Below, piece after piece: positions 22,421 through 34,596 of a stretch of 64,000 bases of DNA. The position numbers and the translations under genes were made by a program. This DNA comes from Canna indica (Eukaryota > Streptophyta > Magnoliopsida > Zingiberales > Cannaceae), in NCBI GenBank assembly GCA_034359265.1, contig CP136891.1, positions 52,406,501-52,470,500 of the forward strand, given 5' to 3'. The notes under the pieces are model-generated. The model worked only from the letters and a program-made list of their open reading frames with translations. It was not told the DNA's origin and ran no database searches. Positions within the stretch are counted from its first letter, which is position 1. Every line of letters begins with the position of its first letter.

Positions 22421-23582
22421 TACAAAAATACTTCTAATATTTTCTCACGGGTACTAAAATACCTCTAATATTTTTTTGGGATCAAAATATCTCTTACGTT
22501 ATGGAATTGGGTACAAAAATACCCCGATAGATAAACAATGTTAATTGAGAGATAACAGAGCTAACCTGGTCGATGACTAGGACTAGTAACGTGGACATGT
22601 GGCGCGCATGCAGGCCAAAATATTTTCTCACATGTACTAAAATGCCCATAACGTTTTCTCACGGGTACTAAAATGCCCCTAATATTTTCTCACGTGTACT
22701 AAAATACCTCTAACATTTGTTTTGGACCCAAAATACCCCTAAGGTTATTGAAAATGATACAAAAATGACATCAGACTAACTTTTGTTATGTGAGACTTAA
22801 CGGAGATGTCATGGATGCTGACAAAGATGTTGACTTTACACGTTGCACATATGCAGAGAGCAACTTGCCACGTAAGCAACACATAAGAAATCAAAACTAA
22901 AATCGAAAACTGAAAATTTTGAAAATAAAAACTGAAACTGAAATCATCAAACCGGTTAATTGAAAAAGTTGGTTCGATTTCAAACTGGTTTTTTAATTAA
23001 CCGAATTTTCAAATTTTTTATTCACCCCTACGGTTGCATGGCAAGTTGCTCTCTGCATGTGCACCACGTGTAAAGTCAATATTTTTATCAGTATCCATGA
23101 CACCTTTGTTAAGTCTCACCTAACAGAAGTTAACTTGGTGTCATTTTTGTACTATTTTCAATAATCTCAGGGGTATTTTAGCTCCAAAACAAATGTTAGG
23201 GGTATTTTAGTACTCGTGATAAAATATTAGGGGTATTTTTGTACCTGTGAGAAAACGTTAGGGCATTTTAGTACCCGTGAGAAAATATTAGGGGCATTTT
23301 TGCACCTGTGAGAAAATGTCAGGGGCATTTTTAGTACCCGTGAAAAAATGTCAGGGGCATTTTAGTACCCGTGAGAAAATATCTTGGCCTGCATGCGCGC
23401 TAGATGTCCACGTCATCAGTCTCAATCATCAGCCACGTCAGCTCCGTTATCTCTCAACTAACACCGTTTACCTATAGGGGTATTTTTGTACCCAATTCCA
23501 TAACGTGGGGGGTATTTTTTATCCCAAAAAAATCTTAAGGACATTTCAGTACCCGTGAAAAAATATTAGGGGTATTTTTGTA
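22421..23582. mobile_element. Large foldback (inverted-repeat) element
   Basis: The left arm (about 22421-22870) and right arm (about 23039-23582) are long imperfect inverted repeats. The outermost TACAAAAATAC pairs with GTATTTTTGTA, and the innermost GAGAGCAACTTGCCA pairs with TGGCAAGTTGCTCTC. A ~168-bp AT-rich spacer separates them. Each arm holds a tandem array of a ~31-bp unit (TTTTCTCACGGGTACTAAAA...), three units left and six right, which explains the ~94-base difference in arm length. I saw no transposase and no clear target duplication, so the class is uncertain. A transcript across it would form a long hairpin. Confidence 0.8.
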
Positions 23583-24164
23583 CCTTTTCCCAATAATTAA
23601 TATCATGATATAAGTTATTTGGTCTATTTATTTTATAAGCATATGCAATTTGTAATTTTCTATACAATAAAATGTTTATATAAACGGTTAGGGATTTTTC
23701 ACCAAAGTCCCTAACTGCCGATATAATTGTAATTAACATCTCATTTTATATTGTTAGGTTTACTAATTCAATAAACATGTTAAATTTATACTTTTTTATA
23801 CAATAAAATGCATATGCAAGCAGTTATGGATTTTTCACCAAAGTCCCTAATCGTCAATACAAATATAACTAAGTAATGAATAGAAATGAGAGGTAATTGA
23901 GTATATTATAAAAGAAGTTATGGTTTTGACAAATACCATAAAGTATTTATGGTTTTTCCAATAAACCTCATAACGGTAGAACAAAGATAATGGTACATTT
24001 ATTTTACACTTAAGCGCAATAGAGGACTGGACAAGTACAAAACAAACAGTGATACACGATAACAAAGGAATTTATCTTTGGATAACTAGCTATTTTGTTG
24101 TACCGAGAAAAAACTTAGTACAATGAACTCTAGGCACGATACAACAAGGCAAAATAACTAGCTA
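23583..24164. repeat. Tandem-like AT-rich repeats
   Basis: Diverged units with GGATTTTTCACCAAAGTCCC recur at about 23690 and 23828, and a weaker one at about 23930. Spacing is roughly 105-140 bases. The word ATAACTAGCTATTTT is also duplicated at about 24082 and 24151. No coding sequence was recognised. Confidence 0.5.
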
Positions 24165-24377
24165 TTTTTAATGTGGAGTTATTGGTCATCGAGAAAATGT
24201 TTGTTCGATTATATTACAACGGCAAGGTGAGTCTGTTCTTAATTTTACTTCTAATTCTATTCATGATACTTCTGTTAATGCTTCGAATGATCTTGTTAAT
24301 GACTGTGTTATGAATGATGCCTCTCCTCAGAATCCTAAGTCTGACCCTGTTGTTAGTCCTACTTCTCTGGATCCCAC
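24165..24377 (+). pseudogene. L1-type LINE, ORF1 zinc-knuckle fragment
   Basis: The frame reads CGVIGHRENVC, a CCHC-like knuckle seen after the DUF4283 region of plant L1 ORF1 proteins. It continues with a Ser/Asn/Asp-rich tail up to a solo LTR that begins at 24378. The LINE is 5'-truncated here, since no upstream ORF1 text was found. It resumes at 26936. Confidence 0.7.
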
Positions 24378-26935
24378 TGTAAGACCCGTAAAATTTTCTA
24401 ATATAAAAATCAATTTTGGTGCAGCGCGTCAGACCCGGGGATAGTCGAGTCGAGCCTCGGAATCGCCTCGAGTAGAAGGTATGACTCAACTAATGATGTA
24501 TAAAGTTAAATGGTAAATGACTCGTTCCTTTTATGCATTTATACCTTAATCGAGTTTAGATCGACTCGTGTTACGGATAGAGTCGGAACCCAAGTCGAAC
24601 TCGGACTGAGTCGAGTCGGTATTAAGTTGTAGGGGCAATTAAGGCATGTTAGATGAGGGAATAAAATCCCTCATCATAGCTGTCGTGCGACTCATCTAGG
24701 AGCCGCACAAGGCAGTGCATAGGGAGAGGGAGAGAAGGAGCAAGGAGGAGAGATCTTGGTCAATCCGGGATTCGCGTCACTGCCGAAAGATTCGAGGTCG
24801 TCAACGTCCAATCCTTCATCTTCCTCAAACAAAGGTGAGTGGTTGAATTCGGTGGACTGGGGGAGGCGGGTAGCCGAACCCCTAGAATTGCTAGGCTTCA
24901 TTTTCTCGCGAGTTTTCATCGATCCTTGGTATCAGAATTGTTTATTCGCTATTTTTCATTGACTATTGTTGGATCGTCGTGGTTTCTCATTGATTCTTTG
25001 AGTAATAGGGCTGCCGAACCAAGGGAAAAGGGGAAAGGTCATGCCAAAATTTTCCCCAATTCCCTTGGCGGAAGTAGAGCACTCGGATGATCTTAATTTC
25101 ATGAATAGTGTGTTCATAGTTGTTGTTTGCAAGTGTTGATGGAACTCATCTTCCCTAAGGCCTATAGGTTCGGCCGAGCAACCTCAAAGTTCCATGATCA
25201 AGGCTCAACCGAGTATAAGGGGAGGGGTAAATGGGTCAATGTGTAACTAGGATATAGTAGAGACAATGAATTAGGGTTGGGGCTAATCCTCCTCTTCCCT
25301 TTCTACCCTAAGAGGCACAGCCGAGCAAGGTTCATCTTGCTCAAGGCTCGACCGAGCCTAGGGGAGGGAGAGGGTGAGTTTTAGATGGTAAATTCCATAG
25401 TTAGAGTACTCAAACAATGGAGACATGATGACACATAAGGACTCTAACTATAGAAAGTTATTTTATTGATGCATGTGATTATAGGAATGATAGTATAGCG
25501 ATCATCCTTAGATCATTCCTCCTTAAATTTTTAAAATGATGTGATATTTTTACCATGCTTAATAGTACATGCCTTGTTGAATTCATTGCTATCCTACCAT
25601 GCTAGATAAGCTGTTTCATATTGAATTTAATTCTAAATGCAGTATATAAATATTTATCGTTGAAGCTCATAGTTATACATGGTAGTTGTTGTTGAATTAT
25701 ATTTACATTTCTTATATATATATGCTGTCCGAAAATGTTAATGGGTGAAATTTCAAGTCTGGTTCACAAAATTTTTCACCCAAGGTAGCGTATGACGCTA
25801 GATAACATGTAGAACATTGCAAGATACATATTAAATATGGAAACTTAACTAGGAAATGACACAACTTCTAGGACTTCTTGTATTCATAATTGGAAATCTA
25901 GAATTATTAGGTGTACATATTTTCGGAAGGATAACATTGAATTGTTGACCCTGCAGGCCTGATTAAAGTCGGTTACGGGCAACTGGCCAAAGTGTATATA
26001 AGGAAACTCTAGGACATTTTGATTGTGTGATGTGCTTGCGATGGTCTGCCGAGAAGCATGGGCGGTCGGAAATGACCAATGCTTGACTCGGCCAGTGATT
26101 GGGTCTTGAGATGCACCAGCGAGCCCGCTAGGTGTCAGACGTCCCAGTTGGGTGGGACAAGCTATCCCTTCCCCAGACGGTGTCAGGAGACTAGTAGACC
26201 ATCCTAGTTGATGGCCCGGGATTTCTTGACTTCATCTTGATATGGTGTGGCCCGAGCGGCCAGTGTGATTCTACCTTGTATGGTAGGGTCGGGTATATTC
26301 AAAATTTCTAGACCATAAGTAAGCCCTAAGGGTCGGATGCCAAGTGGCTTAATTAGGCCGTTATGGCAAGTTTCTCTCATATATGGTCTATACAAAACGA
26401 CCCATGGAGTCGGTAGTCATATCAAAAGTAACTTACCTCCCTGTCTATATACTATGTTGCCTTATATGTTATGCATGCCTAATTGAGGATTATGTGGAGG
26501 TCCGGAAGAACTGCTCACTGAGTCCCAAGTGGACTCACAGTTGTTTCTTTTTATTTTGCAGAGTATGATAAGTGATTTGAGGCTTGTCGTCATGGTGCAG
26601 CAGGAGGGCAGACGGTGGTGCCAAATCTCGTAGCGGTGTCCTTTAGTCATAGTCCAGTTGTTGTGTTGTCATTTTTCCTACACTGACAGTTATTGTTTTT
26701 TTAAAAAAAACTTGTAATAAACTTTGAACTTGAGATGTTTCAGTTTGTGACGATGTTAGCTTTTCTTCTTTTATTTGAAAAATGTATTTGTGAACTTTGA
26801 AAATTTAAATAAAATTGCATTGTGGTTTCTTTTATCCGATGTGTTCTGGTTTTCTTGATGGTCAGTGTAGGTAGTAGGCTACAGAATAGTATGTAGACCC
26901 TGGTCGGTCACATGACCCTTAGTTGGGGTGTGACA
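24378..26935. mobile_element. Solo LTR, probably Ty3/gypsy
   Basis: A 2558-bp sequence starts TGTAAGACCCG and ends GGGGTGTGACA, flanked by the five-base duplication CCCAC (24373-24377 and 26936-26940). The ends and length match LTRs of Ty3/gypsy chromovirus elements of the Del/Tekay kind. No primer site or pol gene is present. The internal region was presumably lost by recombination between the two LTRs. It sits in LINE ORF1. Confidence 0.85.
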
Positions 26936-27689
26936 CCCACACCGGAGTCTGCGTGTGGCCCAACGCCGGTAAGATCGCTAGCGAGGCCCTCATAGCGTGT
27001 CCTTCATCCGTCTATAGTGAAGGTCGTGCTCGGGCAAGAGACGGTGCACGTGATCCACGTGATCGGCCTACGCTGGCTATTGATGTGTCGGGTCGGGATG
27101 AGGGGACACAACATGTTCAAATGCCTCTTCGGAACCGTCGCCACCCTTGGGATACGGATGCGCCCTCGTGTGTCTATTCCTAGGAGATTTGAATCCTCCC
27201 CTGCCCTTAAGCCATCATTACTTACCTCAGAACCCTAAGGCTAGGGTTAAACCACCTGACCCGAACCCACTAATCAACCAATTAGGTCTAAATCAAATGG
27301 TTCGACCTTAGCTCAGACTTAACCAAGAATCCAACTCTAATAAACGTGGATAATAATGATTGTATGTAAGTTAATGATATAAACTTGTCTTTTATACCTC
27401 CTTTCTCTAAATCTTTGGAAGAGCTTGTTGGTGAATTTACCAATGTTTTCCCGGCCACTCCTGATAAGCATCTTCATTCCTCCTCATCTAGAGCTCCCCG
27501 AAATAAGAACTCTAAAGGACTTAAGACTACTAAAATCTTAGGACTGTTACCTAAAAGTCCTAATAAATTTAAGAGATCTAGGTCTAGACCCGATGAGGAT
27601 CTAAGCTCTGTAGGGACTCCTAGCCCAATAATAGACATTGAGTCACACAATCCTTTCAACTTACTTGATGGAAGTACTTAGTTAGAATA
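26936..27689 (+). pseudogene. LINE, ORF1 tail and ORF1-ORF2 junction
   Basis: Following the solo LTR, GC-rich broken text (26940-27240) gives way to a 98-codon frame (27385-27681) rich in Ser, Pro, Lys and Arg (for example PKSPNKFKRSRSRP). This is typical of the low-complexity tail between ORF1 and the endonuclease in plant L1 elements. I cannot assign it a function. Confidence 0.5.
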
Positions 27690-28665
27690 CTAGAGGTGCT
27701 TGGTGACGGCCAATTAGAAAGTACCTAGCTTCTCAAATTAAATCGTCTCACCTTCATGTTATAGCTCTTCAAGAAACCCATCTAAATGAAGGCCAATCTA
27801 AAAATTTTATTAAATTATTTTACTAGCTTGGAACACTCAGTTTGTGAATGCACAAGTTATTTTTGTTCTCCCGCAAGTTACTCAGGCTATTGTTCAACTT
27901 GATGATTTTGAACCCTTTTATTGTCAAATGTATATGCAAACATTGATCCCTTGATTAGATTTATTTTATGTTCTTTGCTTATGTATTGTGATTTAATTTC
28001 CTATTCTTGGCTTATTATAGGGGACTTTAATTGTATTTTGCATCCCAATGATAAGCCAGGTGGTCAACATTTTAAGCTTACTAAACCTATACAAGAGTTT
28101 AAATCCTTTATTAATCACTATGGTTCAGTCGATCTTGGTTTTAGTGGTAACGGATTTACTTGGTCCAATAATAGATAGAATTTGCAAAAATTCTTATTAA
28201 ATTAGATAAAACATTCATTAATGTTGCCTAGCTCCACTTCTTTGGTAATGCCACTTACATCTATTTAAATAAAATTACCTCTGATTATAGATCTTTATTA
28301 GTTATTGTGGTTGATCATAAATAAATTAGGAATAAATTATTTTAAAATTTTTGGACTGAAATTGAGGAAAGTAAAGAGGCAATTATGAATGCATGGCAAT
28401 CCCCTTCTTGCCCTCAACTTCCAACTCTAGCTAGCTTCTCAATTAGATTGTGTAATACTAGAGGTGCCTTGTTTTATTGCAATACACAACTTAGATCAAC
28501 TAGAAGATTTGCTTGAAACCACTTCTAATGTTATTGCCTTTCTTGAAAAGCTGGACACCCCAATCCAATTCTCTAGAAAATGTTGAAACTAAATTAAGAA
28601 GCTTGTATAACAAATATCTGACTTTATAAATACATATTAGTTTAAAATGATGGGCTAAATCCAAG
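27690..28665 (+). pseudogene. LINE ORF2 endonuclease and linker, decayed
   Basis: The broken frames read TRGAW...RPIRKYLASQIK...VIALQETHLNEGQSK, then SWLIIGDFNCILHPNDKPGG and LGFSGNGFTWSNNR. QETH and GDFN are the catalytic motifs of apurinic-type LINE endonuclease; FTWSNN is the conserved strand after them. The linker to RT follows, ending WAKSK at 28665, where a MITE is inserted. Many stops and a one-base deletion near 27690 make it inactive. Confidence 0.85.
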
Positions 28666-28997
28666 GCCATATTTGCTTTGTGGGATATGATTTGAATGTG
28701 ATAACATTTAAGATGGATAAGAGTGGGATACAAATCCAAGAAGATTTTTTAAAATCCTATCCTATGTTTATTTTGACATAGGATAAAAATATGGATAAGA
28801 TATAAAATCAATATATTATGGATTTGGGCCCTAAACCCATCCCCTCCTCAGGTTTTCTAAATCGGGCCAACGGTGGATTTGGGCCAAAATAAATCCACTC
28901 AATTTTTGGCTCGATTCATATCTACTGCTACAGCAAACAATGGATTGAATTTTAAAATCCAATCCACCTCCTTAATTCAACAAAGCAAACGAGGCCC
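28666..28997. mobile_element. 332-bp MITE inside the LINE
   Basis: It is flanked by AAG (28663-28665 and 28998-29000). Removing it restores the LINE reading WAKSK then CKWIHEGDQNT. The ends are weak inverted repeats: GGCCATATTTGCTTTG against GGCCTCGTTTGCTTTG on the other strand. The interior holds inverted GGATTTGGGCC(C) and ATCCAATCC/GGATTGGAT-like words. No coding capacity. The family is unclear, because AAG is not the usual TWA target of Tourist elements. Confidence 0.75.
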
Positions 28998-29000
28998 AAG

Positions 29001-29998
29001 TGTAAATGGATTCATGAGGGAGACCAAAACACTACATTCTACCACCATGTAGTCACAATGAAACGTCATAGAAACCATGTTGTATCCATAAGAAAATATT
29101 CAACAACCAACTTTAACCGATGAAAAATTGATGCTTCAAGAACTTGTAAATCACTACAACACTCTATGGAATACTCCTCTCCATCCATTATTTCATCCTT
29201 TTAACTGGCCTACTCTAAAACATATTGGCTCTAAACTTTCTGATAACCTTATTCAACCATTCACCATTCAGGAAGATTGGGACACTATTAAACCCTTAGG
29301 TAATGGTAAAAATCTTGGTCATGGCGGATTCACATCTGAATTCTATAAAAATTATTAGAATATTATTTCTAATACGTTTTTTTATTTTGTCCAGGACTTC
29401 TACCATAATGCTATCTTACCCTCTGAATGGAACCAAACCATTCTCACATTCATTCCTAAAGTTGAACAATTGCGACGGGTTAAAGACTTTAGATCTTATA
29501 GAATATTTTCTAAACTAATTGCAAATAGACTTAAGGGTGTGTCTACCTAATTTCTCATGAATAGTCTGTCTTCATTAAATGCAGGACAACATTATTATTA
29601 TCTAAGAGCTGCTTCATTCTTTTTATAGTTCTAAAGGTAAGACACCTTATATTATTGTTAAACTTGATTTAGAGAATGCTTATGACAACCTTAGTAGGGA
29701 TGCCATTTTACAAGTCCTTAATATGTACCATTTCCCAACCCAATTCATAACTTGGCTCCATGCCTTGCCTGCTTAATTAACAATCAATTATCTGCCGTCT
29801 TTCCTTCTACTAAGGTATCCTATAAGGTGATCCAAACTCTCCTTTTTTTGTATATCCTTTTTGCTCAAGTGCTAACTCAAATAATTAATACTAAAGTTGA
29901 TCTTAAACAAATTACTCCACTCACACTAAAAAATTCCTCTTTTTCTATACATTATCTAATGTTTGCAGATGTTTTTGTTCTTATTTTTAAAGCAAATA
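29001..29998 (+). pseudogene. LINE ORF2 reverse transcriptase, first part
   Basis: The text reads CKWIHEGDQNT, then GNGKNLGHGGFTSEFYKNY (L1 RT: KAPGPDGF..EFYK), LPSEWNQTILTFIPKVEQ, VKDFRSYR, SKLIANRLK, KVDLENAYDN and HYLMFADVFVLIFKANS. The last block should be FADD, so the active site has lost an Asp. Numerous stops occur. The frame is cut at 29998 by a copia element and continues at 39994. Confidence 0.85.
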
Positions 29999-30003
29999 GT
30001 TTT

Positions 30004-30455
30004 TGTCAGATTAATTTTAATAATATGATATGGACCAACATATATCAATAGGCGTACATCCATCACTATTAAAATAAACGGCCCAGATCTTAAGTGATCT
30101 AATTATATTTATTTATGGACCCGCAACATCTCAATATTATATGAGATTTAATTGTACAGATACCATTTGAGATAATTATTAATTTTATGATGGGCAAAAT
30201 AGTAATTACCACTATCTCAGGTTTTTATTATAAATAGAGGGGTTATGGTCCCTGGGTCATGCACTTGATTCCAATTTTCTGAAGCCCCATTATTCAGAGA
30301 CGACTCATGGACGGTGCATAGACCTGGAAGGCTGCCCCCATCTTCTAATCTGAGCAATGGATTCAGGTACGCTTCCACATTTTATTATTCTTAATGATTT
30401 AGCATGTTTGATCTTGGCTTTTAAGGTATAATTTTCTATTTAGAAAATTCTTTCA
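30004..30455 (+). repeat. 5' LTR (452 bp) of the copia element at 30004-39993
   Basis: Starts TGTCAGATTAATTTT and ends AAAATTCTTTCA. It includes a TATAAATAGAG box near 30229-30239, a likely promoter for the element. The 3' LTR is 15 bases shorter because of a small deletion around a 'tatatgagatttaattgtac' segment. Confidence 0.92.
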
Positions 30456-30457
30456 AT

Positions 30458-30470
30458 TGGTATCAGAGCC
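30458..30470 (+). other. Primer binding site, initiator Met tRNA type
   Basis: TGGTATCAGAGCC starts two bases after the 5' LTR and matches the common plant copia primer site exactly. Confidence 0.92.
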
Positions 30471-32575
30471 ATACATGCTTGAATCATTGAGATCTTTTTG
30501 TTCGTACCATATGTTTCCTGTAAGAATCATTGTTAATTGCATGTTGTTCTTGAAAATTACATGCTGCTGTAATGAATATATATCTATTGTTCATAAGTTG
30601 CTTCATTGTTCAAGAACAATAGATACAGGAGATTACATGCTTAAGATTTTTTTTTTAAAAAAAAATTGCGGCAGCCATGAAGGCTATCGAAAAATGCATT
30701 TCTCCTTCATCTTCTTCTTCATGCATGCAAATCCATTTTTCTTCTCTTCTCTCGCTGGCGCCGATGATGCACACTGTTGCAGCCCTGTCCTTGGCGGACA
30801 TATAGGCGACCAGTGGAGGTCGCGGGCTGCACCTGCGTGCAACTGCCGATCTACGGCTGATGTCTCGCCCGCGACAAGGAAGAGGAGGCTCGGCCTCCTG
30901 TCGTCGCTTCACGCCGGCATAAGCTATCGTCGGAGTCTAAAGATGGGCAGCGTTGGCATCGAGAGGTGGGAGATGGGACTACTGCGTGCTGCGATCGCGG
31001 AGGGGAAGAAGGCTTCGGTTGTCTTCCAGCGATCGCCAATCCCGCCCGAGTCCATCTGCGTCCCTTCTCGTCTTCTCCAACATTAGGCGGTGGTTGGACG
31101 GCGTCGGCGCAGTTGGCTGGAGAGGGAATAGGTATGCGTGAGGCTCTTGGCTGGGCGTGTCCATCCTTCTCTCTTGATGGTTGTGTAACACCGACCTTAA
31201 GGTCGCCTCCCATCGCCGGTATCATGATCGTCAACGTCTTTGGGCAGGCGACAACGGGTCGTAAGGGGCGAGATCGATGGGAGGCAATCGGATGGAGGCC
31301 TCCCTGTCACTGCCCGACACCGACATTTGGGTCACTAGCGTCAGAGGGCGTCGGCGTCGACGCTGGAAGGGTGAAGGATGCGGCCGATCGCGTCTGCGCT
31401 GGTTCGGCGCGTGAAGGGGAGGCAGCGGCTGGTGAGGAGAGGGAGAGGAGTTAGGGTTTAATTGGGATTAGAGTTTATTAAATTAGGGTTTGTAATCGGG
31501 TCGGATCCGAGTTTAATTGTTTAAACCCAATCCACTTACTCAAGCCAAATGGGTCAGATCCGGATTAAAGTAACAAATCCGTATCCGTTATGATCAAAAC
31601 TCAACCCTATAAATATTAAATTAAAAACCCAACCCAATAACAACTTAAAACCCGACCCGTTAGTTGAGTTAAATTAAACTGGTTTAATTGGATCCGGTTC
31701 AACCCAATTATTAGTTGGTTCATCTCAATTGGACCCAGTTCAATTTCCAGTTCATCCGGTTCACTTGAATTTAATTTGGTTTGGTTCAATTGAGATTTGG
31801 TTTATCAAGTTTGAGTCCGGTTCATTCAAATTAGGGCCTGGTTCATTGAGAATAGGTTCGGTTCAGTGCAATTAGATTCGGTTCAGCACTGGTTTAGGTC
31901 AAATTTTACTGGTTCAGCGCCGGTTCAAGTCAATTTAGGTCGGTTCAGTGCACATTTTAAGTGGTTCATTTGGTTTCTTTATCGGTTCATTAAAATTAGT
32001 ATGTGGTTTAGCATAATTTCAACCGGTTCAATGCAATTAGCATTAGGTTCAACCTAATTTAGTTTTGGTTCAGCTCAATTAACATTGGTTCAACATAATT
32101 TTGATCGCTTTATTGTAGTTTGACCAATTTAACAAGAAATAAAATAATAGCCCATCATGTCTAATGTTTTGGAATATGTTGGTTTGAAACAACATCTCGC
32201 CAAAGCGAGCTCTCTTGTGTAGAATTAGCATGTTTTAGAACATAAAGATGTTAGCATGTTAGAAATTTATGCGGGTAATGATCGGCCCAAAGGAAGGTTA
32301 TTATTTTGCCGAATTCCTTACGTGCCTGCGGTAATAAATATGTGATGGTCATAAGGTTTTCCATGTGGACAAGAGTTGGTCCAAAGAAAGGCTTCTTGTT
32401 TGACAGGACTGATTGTCAATATTTGATTACTGCATTGAGAGTACCGCTTACAAGTTGACATTTTTGTCCAAAGATGAAGTGTCAATTTTGTGCTTGGTAT
32501 CTTGTAATGGGACCTGCTAATTATTTATTTCTTTTGGCTTTAATTAATTAATTCTCTGTTCAGCTAATATTTCTG
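30471..32575 (+). other. Long leader with GC-rich block and GGTTCA-rich array
   Basis: A 2.1 kb stretch between primer site and gag. 30750-31450 is strongly GC-rich and unlike its AT-rich surroundings; it may be captured host sequence, but its open frames have no recognised domain. 31500-32110 is an array of degenerate GGTTCA(A/G)TT-type words with 10-25 base spacing. 32110-32575 is ordinary AT-rich sequence. Confidence 0.55.
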
Positions 32576-32579
32576 CTTC

Positions 32580-33390
32580 ATCAAATATTACTGCCACTCT
32601 AAGTTCTATCCCTGTGATGATTGGTACGAATTTCAAAGCCTAGAAAGAAAATATTATGATTGTTCTTGGTTGCATGGATCTAGACTTGGCACTTAGGATA
32701 ACCGAGTCTGCTCTTACAGATGATAGTTCTCTTGATGACAAGAGAAAATATGAGCAGTGGGAAAAATCCAACCGCCTAAGTCTCATGATTATGAGAAGGG
32801 CAATATCAGATTATTTTAGAGGCGCTATATCTGAAGAGACTAATGCTAAATTATTCCTAGATGCCCTTGAAAAATGTTTTGAGAAAAATGAGAAGGTTGA
32901 GACAAGCATGTTATTATCAAATTTAGTCTCAATGAGAGGCAAAAGGAACATTAGGGAGTACATTATGGAGATGTCAAATATTGTCTCTAGATTAAAGGCA
33001 CTAAAATTAGACCTTCCTGGGGACTTATTGATGCATTTGGTTCTAATCTCTCTTCCGGCACAATTCAATCATTTTAAAATCAGTTATAACTGTCAAAAGG
33101 AGAAGTAGACTCTTAATAAGCTCATCTCTCATTGTGTGCAAGAGGAAGAAAGATTAAAGCAAGACAAGATTGAAAGTGCTCATTTGGCTGTGGCCTCTAA
33201 AGATAAGGGTAAGAAAAGACCTAAGACTACAAAAGCTGCAGATGCTCCTCAAAAGAAAAAGCAAAAGGAATAGACTAAGGTTTCTACCTATTTCTTCTGC
33301 AAGAATAGTGGGCATGTAAAGAAAAATTGTACCAAGTACCACGCTTGGCGTGTTAAGAATGGTACTTTTCTCACTTTGGTTTGTTCTTAA
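32580..33390 (+). pseudogene. Copia gag (UBN2 type), decayed
   Basis: The reading starts near IGTNFKA-stop-KENIMIVLGCMDLDLALR and runs open 32656-33108 with AISDYFRGAISEETNAKLFLDALEKCFEK and LVSMRGKRNIREYIMEMSNIVSRLKAL, the UBN2 gag fold. After a TAG come a Lys-rich segment, another TAG and a zinc knuckle (FFCKNSGHVKKNCTKYH, with the second Cys replaced by Asn). Stops make it non-functional. Confidence 0.88.
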
Positions 33391-33399
33391 GTTAATTCA

Positions 33400-34370
33400 A
33401 ATTTTGTACTTATAAACACTTGGTGGATAGACTTCGGTGTTTCTACTCACATAAGTGTGTTTATGCAGGATTACCTGAGCTATCAACTATCGAGTGATGC
33501 TGAAAGATTTATCTTTGTGGGCGATGGCAAATCAGCTAAAGTTGAAGCTATAGACTTTTTTTATGTTATTGTTTAGGATTGATTATTATTAGAATTTGAG
33601 AGAGACTTTTGTAGTTCCATCTTTTAGATGGATTTTAATTTCTATCTCTATTTTGGACAAATAAAGTTGTTCTTGTTCATCTGGAAATAAAAAGTTTAGT
33701 CTTTATCTTAAATCTATTTTTGCTGATACCATTTATGACCTATTTCAATAACCTTTATATGCTTGATGTAATTGCTTCATCTAATGAAATCCTGCATACC
33801 AACTCAAAAGGTACAAAATAAAAATTAGCCGATAAGAATTCCATCATGATATGACATAAGCACTTAGGTAAAATATCCAAGTATAGGATACAGAGGCTTG
33901 TGTCTAATAGGATTCTAGTTATTCCTGATGCTACGGACTTTGATGTCCATACTGAATGCATTAAGGGAAAACAAACAAATATTAGGGTTAAGGTACTAAT
34001 AGGAGTTCAAACGTCTTAGAACATATTTATACGGGTGTTTATTGACCTTTCCTTATGGCTTCTTGGAATGGTCAAATAATATTTTTATGTTCATAGACAA
34101 TTACTCCATATACGGGCACCTATATCTAAATAGTGAGTAGTCTAATTAATTTTAAGACTGCGGCTTATATTCTAATTAAAGTACCAACTATAGCAGTACA
34201 TAGAAACCCTTTTATATTATGGATGGGCAAGAAGCCCATACTAAATATTTGGGGTTGTCCAGCTGAGACTAGGCCATATTGGTCAAAGGAAAAATCACTG
34301 GAACAGTCCGCTACTACTTTATTGGGTACTTCGATAGGTGTATGGGATATTATAGGATATTTTTGATATA
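33400..34370 (+). pseudogene. Copia protease trace and integrase scraps
   Basis: TWWIDFGVSTHIS (about 33420-33460) is the protease site, with the Asp kept and the next residues changed. 33840-33990 reads HLGKISKYRIQRLVSNRIL...ECIKGKQTN, the pre-integrase zinc-binding region. 34133-34366 carries KTAAYILIKVPT...NPFILWMGKKP...IWGCPAE, the end of integrase. The catalytic core between them and most of RT are missing. Confidence 0.75.
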
Positions 34371-34596
34371 AGTAATACCTAGTTCATTGAAATTATTGAG
34401 TTTGGGGGGTGATAAGGATATTCTTTAGGAATCTACCCATGAAGTACAAACTCAATGACCTCAATGACCTCTAGAACTAATGCTTCCCATTAAATGTATT
34501 ATAAATTTATCAAGTTATTATCTCATTTTATTTTGAGATAAATATGGTTGATGAATGCATATACCATGAGTTAAGTGGGAGCGAGATAATTATCCT

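Noticed and set aside
30458..30470. Possible tRNA-related sequence
   Set aside because: TGGTATCAGAGCC is the retroelement primer site complementary to initiator Met tRNA, not a tRNA gene.
30655..31454. Open frames of 85-209 codons in the GC-rich copia leader
   Set aside because: They overlap on both strands, have no recognised domain and sit before gag in a decayed retroelement.
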